This document shows, piece after piece, positions 1-10,804 of a DNA stretch of 64,000 nt. The translations under genes and the position numbers were made by a program. The notes below the pieces were generated by a model. That model saw nothing but the letters and a program-made list of their open reading frames with translations. It ran no database searches and had not been told where the DNA came from. Each line of letters opens with the position of its first letter. Position 1 is the stretch's first letter. Origin of the DNA: Molanna angustata (lineage: Eukaryota > Arthropoda > Insecta > Trichoptera > Molannidae); NCBI GenBank assembly GCA_963576475.1, contig OY754980.1, positions 2,413,567-2,477,566 on the forward strand, written 5' to 3'.

Positions 1-623
1 TATGGTGTGGTCATTTCATAATTTTTACAAAAATCTCATTGATTCGATTCCCGTATATTTTTGTGATATAGGTATTATCATGTAGCATTAATATTCGAGT
101 TAACAGAAATATTACCATGCAGTTTGGATCTTTGGAGGAATAAAAATACAGATAGGCAACATTAAAATGTTCTTAGATTTGATAGATATTCGTTCATATT
201 TTGTTTTTATGTTAAGAATATTAAAAAAAACTTTAAAGCATTGTTATTAAAATATGTTTATTATAAATTATATTCAATCTGTTGACATAACCACATTTGC
301 AACGTATTTGCTTTGTATAAGTATACAGCTGTATCATGATTATTTGATTGTTGACTCATTATTTTTAACAAAATAATTAATGTTATAATTATAGTGTCTC
401 TATGGAAGTAATTTTATAAATTGTGTCACTATATTTAACTTTTTGAATGTTTCTTGAAAGAAATTCAATTTGAGTCTGTTTCATAGTAGGGAGAGTGGAC
501 CCATAGATCTCGGTAAGAAATTCTTTCAACATATGTGCTGTCGGCCTTCGTGGCATAGTTGGTTAATAGTATAAAAAAAGTATACGCTGGGCATTCTACA
601 ATACATATATTTTCTTGTTGCAG
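1..623. other. Intron sequence upstream of the first visible hemomucin exon
   Basis: AT-rich sequence with no coding potential that I can see. It ends in a pyrimidine tract and CAG acceptor at 621-623, so it is the 3' part of an intron of the hemomucin gene. Around 541-572 it carries a short piece that matches the head of the tRNA-derived SINE seen whole at 42.3 kb (CGGCCTTCGTGGC then AGTTGGTTA). Confidence 0.6.
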
Positions 624-832
624 AGTCACACCCCCAAAAAAATTTGAAGGCCCTTATCAGTTGAACAGTATATTGGACAACGCTGAGCACATATTCGTGG
701 ATCGAGTGCGAGGAGCCGAGAACTTTGGGGAATGGAACGGAGAACTTTACACTGCGGTTCACGGTGGAGAAATTGTCAAATTGAGTTCATCAGGTCACGT
801 GACGCACGTTACCAAGATTGGACAGCCATGCG
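624..832 (+). CDS. Hmu: Hemomucin exon 1 of window (propeller start)
   Basis: Acceptor TTGTTGCAG ends at 623 and donor GTAGGT starts at 833. The frame reads VTPPKKFEGPYQLNSILDN and then the propeller segment with ENFGEWNGELYTAVHGGEIV, typical of blade 1 of APMAP/hemomucin. The exon ends after the first base of a codon (TGC G), which is completed by AG at the start of the next exon to give Glu. Confidence 0.9.
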
Positions 833-3800
833 GTAGGTGCTCATAATATTAACTTGTGAATTTTTGTGAGTAATTGGGTGATTAGAAGAACTATTGTCAG
901 GCTTTGTGGATCAGTTGGTCGGATATTCAACCTGAGACAATGGTCCCGGGTTCGATTCCTGGTAAAAATACAGTTATCAATTGTGTATTCAGGCTGTACC
1001 CTCCGTTTCCACTTGTCGTGTGTCTGGCACGATATAAAGTCGTGCGATCTAGTGGCAATACATTTTAAATGGAGATGTTCACACTTACACGTGTGTTACA
1101 AACGTGAACAGCTATTTAAAATGTATTGCCACTAGATCATAATATATTTTATCGTACCCGATACATGACAACACAAGTCTCCAAAGTGTAACAACTTATT
1201 ATTGAGTTTGTGTCAAAATATTATTTGACTTATCGGTAAATATGTTGAAAGATCGCGTGGACTGCACAGGACTAAATTTTGGGTCTTTTGCTCGGTCGTT
1301 TCATGTGCAAACCGTTCTCCACCCTGTGGAAATTTGTCTAGTTATTTGCCAATAACTATACCTGTTAGTTGCCCGAGAAGCAATATAACAATAATAATTG
1401 GAACACTATTAACTTTAGATTGTAGTTGGATAGGCAAAATTTTAAGCTGAACCCTTGGAAACATTAGAAACATCAACAGAGTTATTGAGGAGCGGAATGG
1501 TTTGCATCCAGAACTGGTTGACTCACCACCGGATGTAAACTCTAAGTAAGAACTTGTATGAAACTCTCTATGGCAGGAATCAGTGATTGTTGTTGGTGGT
1601 GTTTGCTAGTCCTGAAAGTTGTACTTGGTGAAATATACAGTGTTATCATCAGACATATCAGCCACACTGCCTGTCTGATATAATTATTATTAATTAATTA
1701 TGTTGTGAGCTATGTGTCTGTTTTGATGTTTATCGAAGTAGTGGTTAATGAGTTATTAGCACAATTATGTGCCTACCTAATGTATGTAGAGCGGAAACTA
1801 ACATCACTCAGTTCATACGTATATTGTCACTGTAAAATTGTAAACTGCTAGCCCTAGAACAGGATTTCTTAGTTGGGCAGCAGTAATCTACTTGTTTGTA
1901 TCATTGTAAAATATGGTGTGATAAAAAAAATCAATTGCTTTTTCAAAAATCTCAATTTTACTACAGAGGGATACTGGCAGGAAAAGAAATGCGGTCGCCC
2001 TCTGGGATTCCAGTTTGATTCAGCCGGCATGCTGTATGTTATGGACTCTTACTATGGCATATGGAAGGTGGACGTTAAGACGGGCAAGAAGCACCAATTG
2101 GTGTCTCCCGACGCAGAAATTGAAGGGAGGAAACCCAAGATCTTTAACAGCATCGCCCTCGCGTCCAACGGAGACTTCTATTGGACAGATTCCTCGTCCA
2201 CTACGTCCCTCGAGAATGGCGTCATTGGCATGTTGGTGGATGGAAGTGGAAGGTAACTTATTTTTACCACCGTACATATTTTTACACGCATATTTTATAA
2301 TCTTGACATTACCATATTTCTAATACAGCTGTTTTTTTTAGCAGGCATAATTAACTGTAAATGAAATCTGTTTCTTAATTGCACAGTATTATTTAAAAAA
2401 AATCCCTTTTATAAAAAATAAATCCTATACATTTTTTTGACAGTGGTAAAAAAGTTTTTACGTTAAAGGAATTATGTATAAAGGGGGGGGACTGCTGCCA
2501 ACGTACCTCTTTTTCAAATTGATATGCCATCATTATTTCTTATCAAATCGTTTTGAAAAAAATAATTTAGATAGTTTGGATATTAATAAACAAAAATATA
2601 CCTTAAGTTTTTGATAATGTTGTGTATAAATTCTTGTGGAAAAATAATGGCATACCCCGATTTTCAACATTTATCATATATTTTTTATAAACTATAAGGC
2701 GTTGAGTAATATTTTTTTTTTAAATTAAAGAAGACAAAAATATCTAGAAAAATATGATGTGACGTTGCATTAATCCTTCAGGTTTAGTAAATAAACCTAA
2801 AAAACATTTATTTTCCATTCAGCGCCATTGCGTAATAAAAGTTTTTTTGGTTTATTTACTTAACCTGATGCGTTAATGCAATGTCATATCATATTTTTCC
2901 AGGTATTTTGTTCTTCTTTAATTTATAAAAAAAATATTGCTCTATACCTTATATTTTTTTAGAAATTTAAGATAAATGTCTAAAATCGGGGTATACTTAT
3001 TATTTTCCTACAAGAATATATACAGAACATAATCAAAAAGTTAAGGTATATTTCTCTTTATTAATATCCAAACTAACTAGGTTATTTTTTTCAAAATGAT
3101 TCGTTTAGTAATAATGATGGTATATCAAATTGAAAAAATAGGTACGTTGGCAGCAGTCACCCTCTTAAATCATAATAATTTATAGTTAACATTGTAATTG
3201 TAATATAGTAGTCATTCATATACAGCAACACTTTACTTCAGTTTTTGATACATACACAGGCAGAGAGAACCGAACGCCATTTCTTTCTATCTAGACATAC
3301 ATTCATCGCTTCGTCAACATTCATACATCATCTTATACATGTTTGTCTGTTGTTCATGCTTTTAACATTTCCTTCTTTAAAATACCATTTTCATGGAAGT
3401 GCCATCCCTTACCTGGGCCGCCTCGACCTTTCATTCCATTCCTGTCCGCAATGTATATTTTCTTCGTCAGGTGTTCCTCATTCATTCTCCCCATGTGGTC
3501 AAACCATCTCAATATGTTCACTTTCATTCTATTAATAACATCTTTCTTTATCCTACATTCTTTCCTTATGTCCTCATTTCTGACCCTGTCATACATCCTT
3601 CTATCAGTTCTTGATACTAAGTTTGGTTTTAGATTCCCGTTAAAATGATTTTTCGTTCATAGTTTTTAGTTGTTTTGTCAAATTATTGTAGTCACAGAGT
3701 CCACAGTCACATTATTCTTTCATGTTCAATTTTTTTACTATTGTAATTATAATTATTTTTACTATTGTAATTATAATTATTTTTACTATTGTAATTATAA

Positions 3801-6800
3801 TTATTTTTACTATTGTAATTATAATTATTTTTACTATTGTAATTATAATTATTTTTACTATTGTAATTATAATTATTTTTACTATTGTAATTATAATTAT
3901 TTTTACTATTGTAATTATAATTATTTTTACAATTGTAATTATAATTATTTTTACTATTGTAATTATAATTATTTTTACTATTGTAATTATAATTATTTTT
4001 ACTATTGTAATTTTAAGAATCAATATAGAATTGCTCATAATATGATTTTCAGAATTGTGTCAGCGTTAAGTCAAGGTAGTTATAATAAATAGTAAAATTT
4101 ATTCCCAAATCAATTTCTTATTTTATTTTACAGGCTTTTCCATTACAACGCAAAGACAAACACAAACAGTGTTCTGTTGGACGGCTTATGGTTCGCCAAC
4201 GGAGTGGCCCTCTCCCCCAACGAAGACTTTGTGATAGTTTCTGAGACTGGACGCGGGCAGATCAGAAGATATTACTTGACTGGACCCAATAAGGGAACCG
4301 ATGACATATTCGTCGACGGATTGATCGGTAAATCAGTATTGTTTTTTAATTACCCTTCTCTTCCAGCTGTCCATTTATTCAAGACAAATATTTCTTTTAA
4401 CATATAGACATATTTTCAAGGCAAGATCCGCGAGATTTGTGACCAGGTCAACATTTTGCATGGTTTTTCCAAATTCCAAGTCAAAAAACACCAACTTGGC
4501 TTTATTTGTAGTTTGGTACATATTTTTCGACTATACATACTATCGCCATCGACAGTTGGATCTCACATGTTACATGCAATTAGTATTATATTAAACTAAT
4601 CTTGTGCAGCTCCTTACAGAGGTTATTATTATTATTAGAGTAGAGGGTGTTCTTATGCACTGCGACTCATAGGAACTTTTGCGCTCCCCCTACTTGCTTA
4701 CCGGGCTTCCTGTTACAGCACCCCCTCGAGTCCTAGCTTTCTTAGGAAGTTTAAGACCCGCAGTGGATTCAATGAGGGTATGCCCAAGGTCCTCATTTTA
4801 ACTTGTGTCACAACATCACACTGCACGAGGAGGTGGTGTGGCATTTCCACCCCCTCCCTACAGAATCTGCATATGCCGTCTTCTTCTAGTCCTATTTTCC
4901 GCAGATGTTCCCCAAGTCTACAATGGCCTGTGAGGAACCCTGTCAGAGTTTTTCTTACGGATGTTGGTGATCATCACATCGATCTTGCATATCAATCTTA
5001 TCTCAACCTAATGAGTGACGCTGAATACGGAATTCCGAGGCACTGGTCATATTTTTAATCCATAATGTTCTTTTACGCCCTATTACCTGTCTTTCCCTTC
5101 ATTACCTATCTTTCCCTTCATTACCTATCTTTCCCTTCACTGTGAGTTGTAGAAGGGCATAATTATCAACATGGAATATGTGGCCAAAGGTCACCAAATC
5201 TCTCTCTTTCTCCATCATATTTAAAACTCTTTCGTTGGAGACTATCAACTATTGCAATTTTACTATAAATAGAAATATTAATATAATAGAACACTACCTT
5301 GCAAGAATCTGCCAAGCTGAGGACATCGTAAGATGGGGGCGCCAAAGGAGAAGGTACTGGAACGAACACGTCAGCCGCATGTCCGAAGATAGGATCCCAA
5401 AGATAGCCTGAGACAACATACCGGAGGGGTCTCGACCACGAGGACGCCCACCAAAAAGATGTCGAGATAGTTGGCAGTCAACATCACAGGAGGCTGTTTT
5501 ATGCTGCATTGATCTCTCTAATGAGAGAACAAGAAGAAGACTTCCTTGCACCCTGCGCAAGTGGCGAGTTTTTTTCCGTATGGCAATTTCTTCCAAGTAA
5601 CCAGTGTTTCCAGCCCAGAGAAGCAATATTTGCGTGAGAAATGAATTTAAATAGATTTCTCTTCTACTGGGAATCGAACCTAGGACGCCCGCACAGAAAC
5701 CGAACGGCTTACAACTGTGACACGGCAGTCGGCGATATTCGTCAACTTGTTGAAAAAAAAAATCTCCTTGTTTAACGAGTACATATACATCTTCCTACAT
5801 TCCCTAAAATAAGCATAAATGCTTGTGCTATAGGTGAATGAAATCGATCAAGGCAGGATTCGAACTTGTGACCACGGGATTACTAGCCCAGCGCGCTAAC
5901 TGCTCTGCCATCGACCCATCTTATATGTGAATTGTTAATTAGTCACACTTATCTTGCATAACATTTCCTTCTTTCAGAATATTGTTGACATGGTTGTGTC
6001 ATGGTATCTTTATGAGTAACCAATTAATATAATATAACCTCTGTATGATTTCAGGTCTCCCCGACAACTTGAAAGCAATACCCGGAGGTATATTAGTTCC
6101 GTTGGTGGCTGCGAGGGATGAAGCTCATCCCATCATCTTCCAGTCCTTGGCTCCACATCCCCTCATCAGGACATTCTTGGCCAGAATCATCGCTCTTGTT
6201 GAGATGCCTTTTGTTGCCGCTCAGAAAGTTCTACCACACCATGTTTTTGAGAGAGCTATTCATTGGGTAACATTTCTTTTTATTTAGTTTATTTTAAAAC
6301 CAAACCAACATACATAAATATCTACATTCTAAAAAAAAAAAACAATACACGCCCTTTGGATGAATGAACTTTGGGTATAATTAGTTGTATAAAGGGGAGC
6401 TCTAGTGTTACAAGAGGGACAAACATATTTTGTTTATTTATTTACAAACTGAACCAACCAAATCATTCTATTATAGTATTGTACACTCTGTGTAAGTGGC
6501 TATTTCCTATTACTAACTTGTGTATCCATAAAAATTTCTAAAGTATCACTGTTTTTGTGAATATATCACCTCAAGGCTCTGGATAAGATTTACAATTTAA
6601 ATTCAGTCAATTTTCAATAGACATATAATAAAGTTAATATAACTTTTGGATAGGGTGGTAAAAGCAGCATTATCCGCATCCTATTTGATTTGGTTGTGCA
6701 GGGGAGTGGAGTATCAGTTGGAGATTGGTGAGTGAGTGGTGAGCGTGACTTGAGTCATAAAGGGGCCCCTTAATCCCGCATACATGGTCGCAAGCCCATG

Positions 6801-7956
6801 TGGCTCGCCTATTCTGGCTGGTACTCTGGTCGCCTGTGCTCGTGGGCCTGGATTCATGAATCCAGTGAAACCACAATTGCCTTTCTCTTTTGTATCTTAA
6901 TGGCTTGCCAATATTGTAGATTCATATATTATCATTGGTGTCAATTTGAATTTTTTAAGCATCTCTTTTTACTGAACATAATTTAACTTTAAAAACTTGA
7001 GTAATTGTTAAAAAAGGATTTTTATTATATATATGTTTCATTTTTAGATTGGTCACTTTGAATCGACTCAATCCTTAATTCCTAAAAGAACTACAGTAGT
7101 CAGATTGGATTGGAACGGCAATGTACTTGAGTCATGGCACAATTTGGATGGAACACTTCACGGTATCAGCGAAGTTCATATTTTCAACAATAAATTATAC
7201 TTCGGCAGTCCTTACAACACATACATCGGAAGAACTGATTTGCCGCCTTCCTTGAAAGGGCTACCAAAGGAGGAAAAAATACAACGAGCTAAACCCGTTA
7301 AACCCGTTCAAGCCCCTAAACCGATTCCCAAACAGACGGATCCTCCAAAAACAAAACCAGTTGAGACTCCAAAACCTACACAAGCTCCGACAACAACACC
7401 CAAACCCACACAAGCTCCGACAACAACACCCAAACCCACACAAGCTCCGACAACAACACCCAAACCCACACAAGCTCCGACAACAACACCCAAACCCACA
7501 CAAGCTCCGACAACTACACCCAAACCCACACAAGCTCCGACACCCAAACCTACAGAACCTAGCAAGCCCAAACCCACTGAACCGAGCAAACCAAAGCCTA
7601 TTGAATCGAGTAAACCTAAAGTGGTCGAAACTAAACCGGTCGAAACAAAACCGAAACAGCCCGAAGTTCCTAAAACAAAATCTGCAGATGTTCCACAACC
7701 CAAACCGGCCGAACAAAAGAAGAAACCGGAGAGTGTCAAGAGACCCAAACCAGAAACTAAAACGGATAAACCTCCCCAGCCAAGACCGATCGTAGAAGAG
7801 ATCCCCTCCGACACCAGGCAACGCAAAGAGCCAACACTGAAAGTCATAAAGAAGGGACAGGGCCCAATAGAAATACCGATTGGAAATCAAGAGGACCAGC
7901 AGGCTCCGAGGGAGAAAACTGAAAAAAAGACTGCCCCTGCTAAAAACGAACTCTAG
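624..7956 (+). CDS. Hmu: Hemomucin (APMAP / strictosidine synthase-like surface mucin), 3' part, five exons
   Basis: Five exons (624-832, 1967-2252, 4134-4327, 6055-6266, 7048-7956) join in frame across GT-AG introns to give 602 residues and a TAG stop. The first base of exon 624-832 completes a codon begun in an exon outside the window, so the N-terminus and any membrane anchor are missing. About the first 340 residues are the six-bladed beta-propeller of the strictosidine synthase-like/APMAP family; family-typical stretches are GRPLGF, LWFANGVALSPNED and GLPDNL. The rest is a Thr/Pro/Lys-rich tail with five to six PTQAPTTTPK-type repeats, the mucin-like domain that separates insect hemomucin from plain APMAP. 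Drosophila hemomucin is a haemocyte and gut surface glycoprotein linked to immune induction and lectin binding; that role is inferred here. An APMAP paralogue with an unrelated basic tail is the main alternative. Confidence 0.9.
899..1390 (+). mobile_element. tRNA-derived SINE (family 2), split by a foldback insertion
   Basis: Shows box A-like GTGGATCAGTTGG at 906-918 and box B GGTTCGATTCC at 949-959, then a body matching the copy at 42.3 kb (ATACAGTT, GTGTATTCAGGCTG, AAGTCTCCA, GTGTAACAACTTATTATTG, CTGTTAGTTGCCCGAGAAG). The body is interrupted by the inverted repeat at 1013-1171 and by extra sequence between about 1220 and 1350. It lies in a hemomucin intron. Confidence 0.7.
1013..1171. mobile_element. 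Foldback MITE-like inverted repeat inside the SINE
   Basis: Nearly the whole segment folds on itself. The 25-bp arms at 1046-1070 and 1114-1138 are perfect inverted copies, flanked by less perfect arms (TTGTCGTGTGTC at 1013 against GATACATGACAA ending at 1171). CAC is found on both sides. It interrupts the SINE body, so it inserted later. Confidence 0.65.
1967..2252 (+). CDS. Hmu: Hemomucin exon 2 of window
   Basis: Acceptor CTACAG ends at 1966 and donor GTAACT starts at 2253. It encodes GYWQEKKCGRPLGFQFD..LYVMDSYYGIWKVD and FNSIALASNGDFYWTDSSS, both close to conserved propeller blades of the family. The final codon is split after two bases (AG), giving Arg with the next exon. Confidence 0.9.
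2483..3166. mobile_element. Large foldback element with about 320-bp inverted arms
   Basis: The left end reads ACTGCTGCCAACGTACCT at 2491 and the right end AGGTACGTTGGCAGCAGT, its inverse, ending near 3158. Homology continues inward over about 320 bp per arm (for example GGCATACCCCGATTTT against AAAATCGGGGTATAC), leaving only a short centre near 2830. There is no coding capacity. It is a non-autonomous inverted-repeat element in a hemomucin intron. Confidence 0.75.
3240..3640 (-). mobile_element. RTE-type non-LTR retrotransposon, 3' end fragment
   Basis: On the minus strand this reads MYDRVRNEDIRKEC, LRWFDHMGRM and LTKKIY, then Gly/Arg-rich sequence. It matches the C-terminal part of the element at 33.9-36.96 kb in this window, which has a recognisable reverse transcriptase. 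The end of the segment (3245-3300) also matches the AERTERH/SAYP-type terminus. Only the tail is present (5' truncated). Confidence 0.7.
3733..4012. repeat. 24-bp minisatellite in hemomucin intron
   Basis: About 11.6 copies of a 24-bp unit (TTTTACTATTGTAATTATAA plus TTAT) with almost no variation; one unit has CAATTG in place of TATTG. The period is a multiple of three and lacks stops in several frames, which creates repetitive open frames on both strands that are not genes. Confidence 0.95.
4134..4327 (+). CDS. Hmu: Hemomucin exon 3 of window (NGVALSPNE blade)
   Basis: Acceptor TTTTACAG ends at 4133 and donor GTAAAT starts at 4328. It encodes LFHYNAKTNTNSVLLDGL and FANGVALSPNEDFVIVSETG, the most conserved stretch of the strictosidine synthase-like domain. 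It ends inside a Gly codon (G|GT). Confidence 0.92.
4523..4590 (-). mobile_element. Terminal fragment of the ATCGACAGTTGGAT element family
   Basis: This matches, in inverse orientation, the 5' ends of the elements at 16.3, 18.5 and 20.2 kb: ACTATACATACTATCGCC, ATCGACAGTTGGATCTCA and CATGTTACATGCAA. Only about 70 bp is present, so it is a truncated copy. Confidence 0.6.
4660..5060 (-). mobile_element. Non-LTR retrotransposon fragment, RNase H-type C-terminus
   Basis: The minus strand translates across 4780-4960 to LTGFLTGHCRLGEHLRKIGL and then EEDGICRFCREGVEMPHHLL and VQCDVV. This is the GH..LN.HL....CR.C....E...H....C pattern of the zinc-knuckle segment after the RNase H domain in R1/jockey-like elements. 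The downstream 4660-4780 reads LRKLGLEG. It is a fragment without the reverse transcriptase, in a hemomucin intron. Confidence 0.7.
5290..5570 (+). mobile_element. Non-LTR retrotransposon C-terminal fragment
   Basis: The plus strand reads WNEHVSRMSEDRIPKIA, stop, DNIPEGSRPRGRPPKRCRDSW, matching the conserved tail GHV.RM...R.PK....G.R..GRP.KRW.D of many insect non-LTR elements. An in-frame TGA at about 5409 marks it as decayed. Confidence 0.65.
5570..5740 (-). mobile_element. tRNA-derived SINE (family 3)
   Basis: Read on the minus strand, it has a box A-like CGTGTCACAGTTG, box B GGTTCGATTCCC and a body ending AAACACTGGTTACTTGGAAG. The same tail is found at 44.92-45.03 kb on the other strand. 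It abuts a family 1 SINE on the left flank of exon 4. Confidence 0.55.
5750..5922 (-). mobile_element. tRNA-derived SINE (family 1)
   Basis: On the minus strand: box A TGGCAGAGCAGTTAGCGCG, then GTGGTCACAAGTTCGAATCC (box B) and the family body AGCACAAGCATTTATG-like, GGGAATGTAGGAAGATGTAT and a 3' A-rich end (poly-T at 5752-5762). The same family is found at 22.3, 29.05, 36.98, 61.0 and 61.9 kb. Confidence 0.75.
6055..6266 (+). CDS. Hmu: Hemomucin exon 4 of window
   Basis: Acceptor TGATTTCAG ends at 6054 and donor GTAACA starts at 6267, phase 0. It reads GLPDNLKAIPGGILVPLVAA and then an arthropod-type segment with FLARIIALVEMPF. The GLPDN motif directly follows the previous exon's FVDGLI, as in other family members. 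Confidence 0.92.
6267..7047. other. Last hemomucin intron
   Basis: AT-rich intron between exons 4 and 5, with a somewhat GC-richer part at 6680-6860. I see no repeat family in it that recurs in this window and no coding sequence. Confidence 0.6.
7048..7956 (+). CDS. Hmu: Hemomucin last exon: final blade plus mucin-like tail
   Basis: Acceptor ATTTTTAG ends at 7047. About 70 residues finish the propeller (IGHFESTQ, LDWNGNVLESWHNLDGTLHG, FGSPYNTYIGR). The tail that follows, about 230 residues, is rich in Pro, Lys and Thr, with PTQAPTTTPK repeated from 7374 to about 7550 and then less regular PSKPKP- and VETK-type repeats, ending in a charged Lys/Glu stretch before TAG at 7954-7956. The Thr-rich repeats are candidate O-glycosylation sites. 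The reading frame on the opposite strand is only a shadow of this repeat composition. Confidence 0.92.
   Translation: MGHFESTQSLIPKRTTVVRLDWNGNVLESWHNLDGTLHGISEVHIFNNKLYFGSPYNTYIGRTDLPPSLKGLPKEEKIQRAKPVKPVQAPKPIPKQTDPPKTKPVETPKPTQAPTTTPKPTQAPTTTPKPTQAPTTTPKPTQAPTTTPKPTQAPTTTPKPTQAPTPKPTEPSKPKPTEPSKPKPIESSKPKVVETKPVETKPKQPEVPKTKSADVPQPKPAEQKKKPESVKRPKPETKTDKPPQPRPIVEEIPSDTRQRKEPTLKVIKKGQGPIEIPIGNQEDQQAPREKTEKKTAPAKNEL
7374..7549 (+). repeat. Coding 30-bp minisatellite in hemomucin tail
   Basis: Near-identical 30-bp units (CCCACACAAGCTCCGACAAC then AACACCCAAA) repeat about 5.5 times in frame, each encoding PTQAPTTTPK. One unit differs by a silent ACA/ACT change and the last is shortened. The identity between units suggests recent slippage or unequal exchange. 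Confidence 0.9.
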
Positions 7957-8269
7957 TTGCGTCAACTGTTGAACGTTTTAACATACATACTTATATATTT
8001 ATGTATATTAATTATATATCGCATCATTACACCACAAATTTTCACTGCCAAAATGTAAATAGTATAATGCCTACATTTTTGACGTCTCAATGTTTTTTTG
8101 CACAGACTGTACATAGTGAGCCGACAGACATTCTAGTCGTCAATCTTTCTCTAATGCAGGCATGGACCAAGTATTAATTTGATTGATCTGCATCGGTCAT
8201 TACCAATAGAATCGAAGATTTCATTTGTGTCTGAATAACCGAGCAAAGAGTCCGTATTTTAGATTGTCA

Positions 8270-8275
8270 AATAAA
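8270..8275 (+). terminator. Candidate polyadenylation signal of hemomucin
   Basis: First AATAAA after the stop codon, about 315 bp into the 3' flank. Many other AATAAA sites occur further on in this AT-rich region, including one at 15509-15514 followed by a T-rich stretch, so a longer 3' UTR cannot be excluded. Confidence 0.4.
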
Positions 8276-8739
8276 ATCAATTAGATTATGGGACCGAAAG
8301 TATTTGTATTAATTACATATTTTATATTATTTGTTTTAAAAAAGAGTCAACGAATGTGTAAAATAGTTTAAATAACTTTAAAATAATAAATTTAATCTCA
8401 AGAAATTTTAAAATGGCCATCTTTAAATAAAGTATGTTGATTTCACATTTGGTTGAACATTCTTTTATCTTATGATTATTATTTTTGATCGCAATCTTTT
8501 CGCTGTTCAAATATTTTGTTAGCTAATCATTTAAATCTCATAAGTGAGTTTTTTTTTCTAAGAGTACTTTAATTCAACAAGCTTTGTCCAAATTCGTCCG
8601 CAGATTACAGGGTATAATTTATACGCAATAATAACGGAAACTTTAAAAACCATTTTGATGAAAATTTACAAATGGACTGTGTAACAATTTTCTATTTCAA
8701 ACCGATTTTTTTTACAATATTTTTCATTCACTCGTACCA

Positions 8740-8890
8740 TCGCGGCATATCTCACAATGTGTCCCACAGCGGCCACCAGCATACCGGCTGCGGGTGCGGA
8801 TAACCTCATAAAAGGATGTATGAGACATGCATATATCCCTACACCACAATCTCACCTAAAAGAGCCTTATTGTTGAATTATGTGAGATGA
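8740..8890. repeat. Dispersed repeat, copy A
   Basis: Shares a series of blocks with 9895-10070: CATATCTCACAATGTG, CATGCATATATCCCTACACC and TCACCTAAAAGAGCC here, against ATAATCTCACAATGTGGGG, CATGCATGAAACCCCACAC and TCACACCTAAAAAGCC there. Its class is unknown; it may be a retroelement end. Confidence 0.45.
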
Positions 8891-9894
8891 TATTTTGCCT
8901 GTTGTATTTTTGACTAACTATTTCTTTAAAATTCAATATTTCACTTCTAATACTAGGAGTAATATATTTGTATCTAGTTGTGTAATTTATTAACAAAAAT
9001 ATTTAAGTTACTCATTCATTAATTTGTGCATCTGTTTTTTTACCTCTGTCTGCTTTAAAAATATTCATCAAAAACAGTTTGAGTTTTCTATTTCACATAA
9101 TTTTAATAATGTTTGATAACATTTAAAAAATATATATTCAACCAATGTGTATCATTTGCCATAAAAATAATCTGTAGAGTATTGTTTCATTTAAAAGCCA
9201 TCCTGAGGTAATGTTGGTACGACTGTCTTTTCAGTTGAGTAAATTTAATTGTGTTGCCATATCGCCAAATTTATTTTCTCTTATAAATTGTAAAAGAAAA
9301 AATCTGAGTTGCATATGATAGAATGATTATTTTAAATAGGGCACACTTCAGAATACATCAGAATAACGATTTATTCTGATTACTAAAATTTCGAAAGATG
9401 AATAACATTAAGAAAAATATTAACATAACAATTGCAATGGTACCAACATTGTCAAGAAGTGTTCTTTCAAATGAAACATAATCTCGGATTATCTGTTGTT
9501 AATTTTTACATAGTGTTTATGTTGAGGCAACTGAATCTGACGAAATTGGTACATTTTCAACTAAATGTACAGCAGCTTTTTATGTGTATATTATTGCTAA
9601 TGTTTAATTTATTTTCATATATATATTATCGTTTTGTTAGCGTTCGCTAGATTTTTTTTTTATATAGATAAGTTGTGATATTTTTTCACCTGATACATTT
9701 TGATATTAATATTGTTACTTTTTACTGTTCCTTTCTTGAGTTAGAAATTCTTATTTTTTTCTCCATTGTGCATGTTTCATGGTGAACCGAACTGTATTTA
9801 TTAAAAATAACAATTTAAAATGCCTATACAAGGTGTTTTATATTTTAATAATTACAAAAAAGAAAAGGTTTAGTTTCATTTTTTTACATCTTAC

Positions 9895-10070
9895 ATACAT
9901 GAATACCTACAAACCGTCACATAATCTCACAATGTGGGGTAGCTAACGACATGTGTGCATTATCTTATAAAATGAAGCACTACACATGCATGAAACCCCA
10001 CACACCAGCTTCGTCACACCTAAAAAGCCAATATTCAGAATGGGTGGTGAACCTTGTGTAAGATGTTATT
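9895..10070. repeat. Dispersed repeat, copy B
   Basis: Diverged copy of the 8740-8890 repeat, in the same orientation and about 1.15 kb downstream. No open frame or terminal structure allows it to be classified. Confidence 0.45.
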
Positions 10071-10804
10071 TTTTTACATATTAATTTTGATAATAATATA
10101 ATGACCAATTATAAAAAATATTTTTATCGATATTTAAGTAATATTATTAATTTATAAGTGCAGTAATTAACAGAAAATAACATGTGGCAACACCTCTTTG
10201 TTCAATGAATTTGTATTGTTCTTATATTTGTAAAAAAACTGATTATTTTATTTGAATGCACAGTAAAACATAGAGTTAATGTTTTCACGTAATTTTCAAC
10301 AAAAACATTCTTGATTTGCTTTAAAATAATTTATATAAGACATATATATTTTCCCAAATTTGGAGAAATACTAATTGAAATACTTTGGTATTTTTGTACT
10401 GACTTTGAAAATCAACAAAATTGTTCCCCGCATCCTTTTATTTGACAATATTTGCCGCTTTTTTTATTGTTCCAAATTAATTTATGGTTTGTCTGATTCA
10501 TACCATCTGCATCATCTTTATATCCAGTGCTGGCAACAATTTATGTAGTCTGTCATCAGTGACAGATAAAAAAAAGTCAAATTTATACAGCACTATTCCG
10601 TATGTTAGACATGGCTGCTATTAAAAAAATAATATATTGTATTAATTTTTATTATATTTATGTATATAATATAATTCTCATTCCATTATTTATAGATCTT
10701 TAGATGCGACAGATGATAACTCTTTTGATGAAGCAAACCTCACAAACTTAATTTTTAAAAATATCCTCTCATTGTAATAGTGTAGGTAGCATTTTTTATG
10801 ATTA

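Larger units (their letters stand above)
7957..10800. other. Hemomucin 3' flank / intergenic, AT-rich
   Basis: No gene is seen. It starts with the probable hemomucin 3' UTR and holds two related repeat copies (8740-8890 and 9895-10070); otherwise it is AT-rich with short open frames that look random. Confidence 0.5.

Noticed and set aside
3670..4092. Open frames of 107-140 codons on both strands with YYCNYNYF- or IVIIIIFT-type repeats
   Set aside because: They exist only because a 24-bp minisatellite unit has no stop in these frames; not genes.
7261..7965. Long open frames on the minus strand opposite the hemomucin tail
   Set aside because: Shadow of the proline/threonine-rich repeat coding on the plus strand; no start context or domain.
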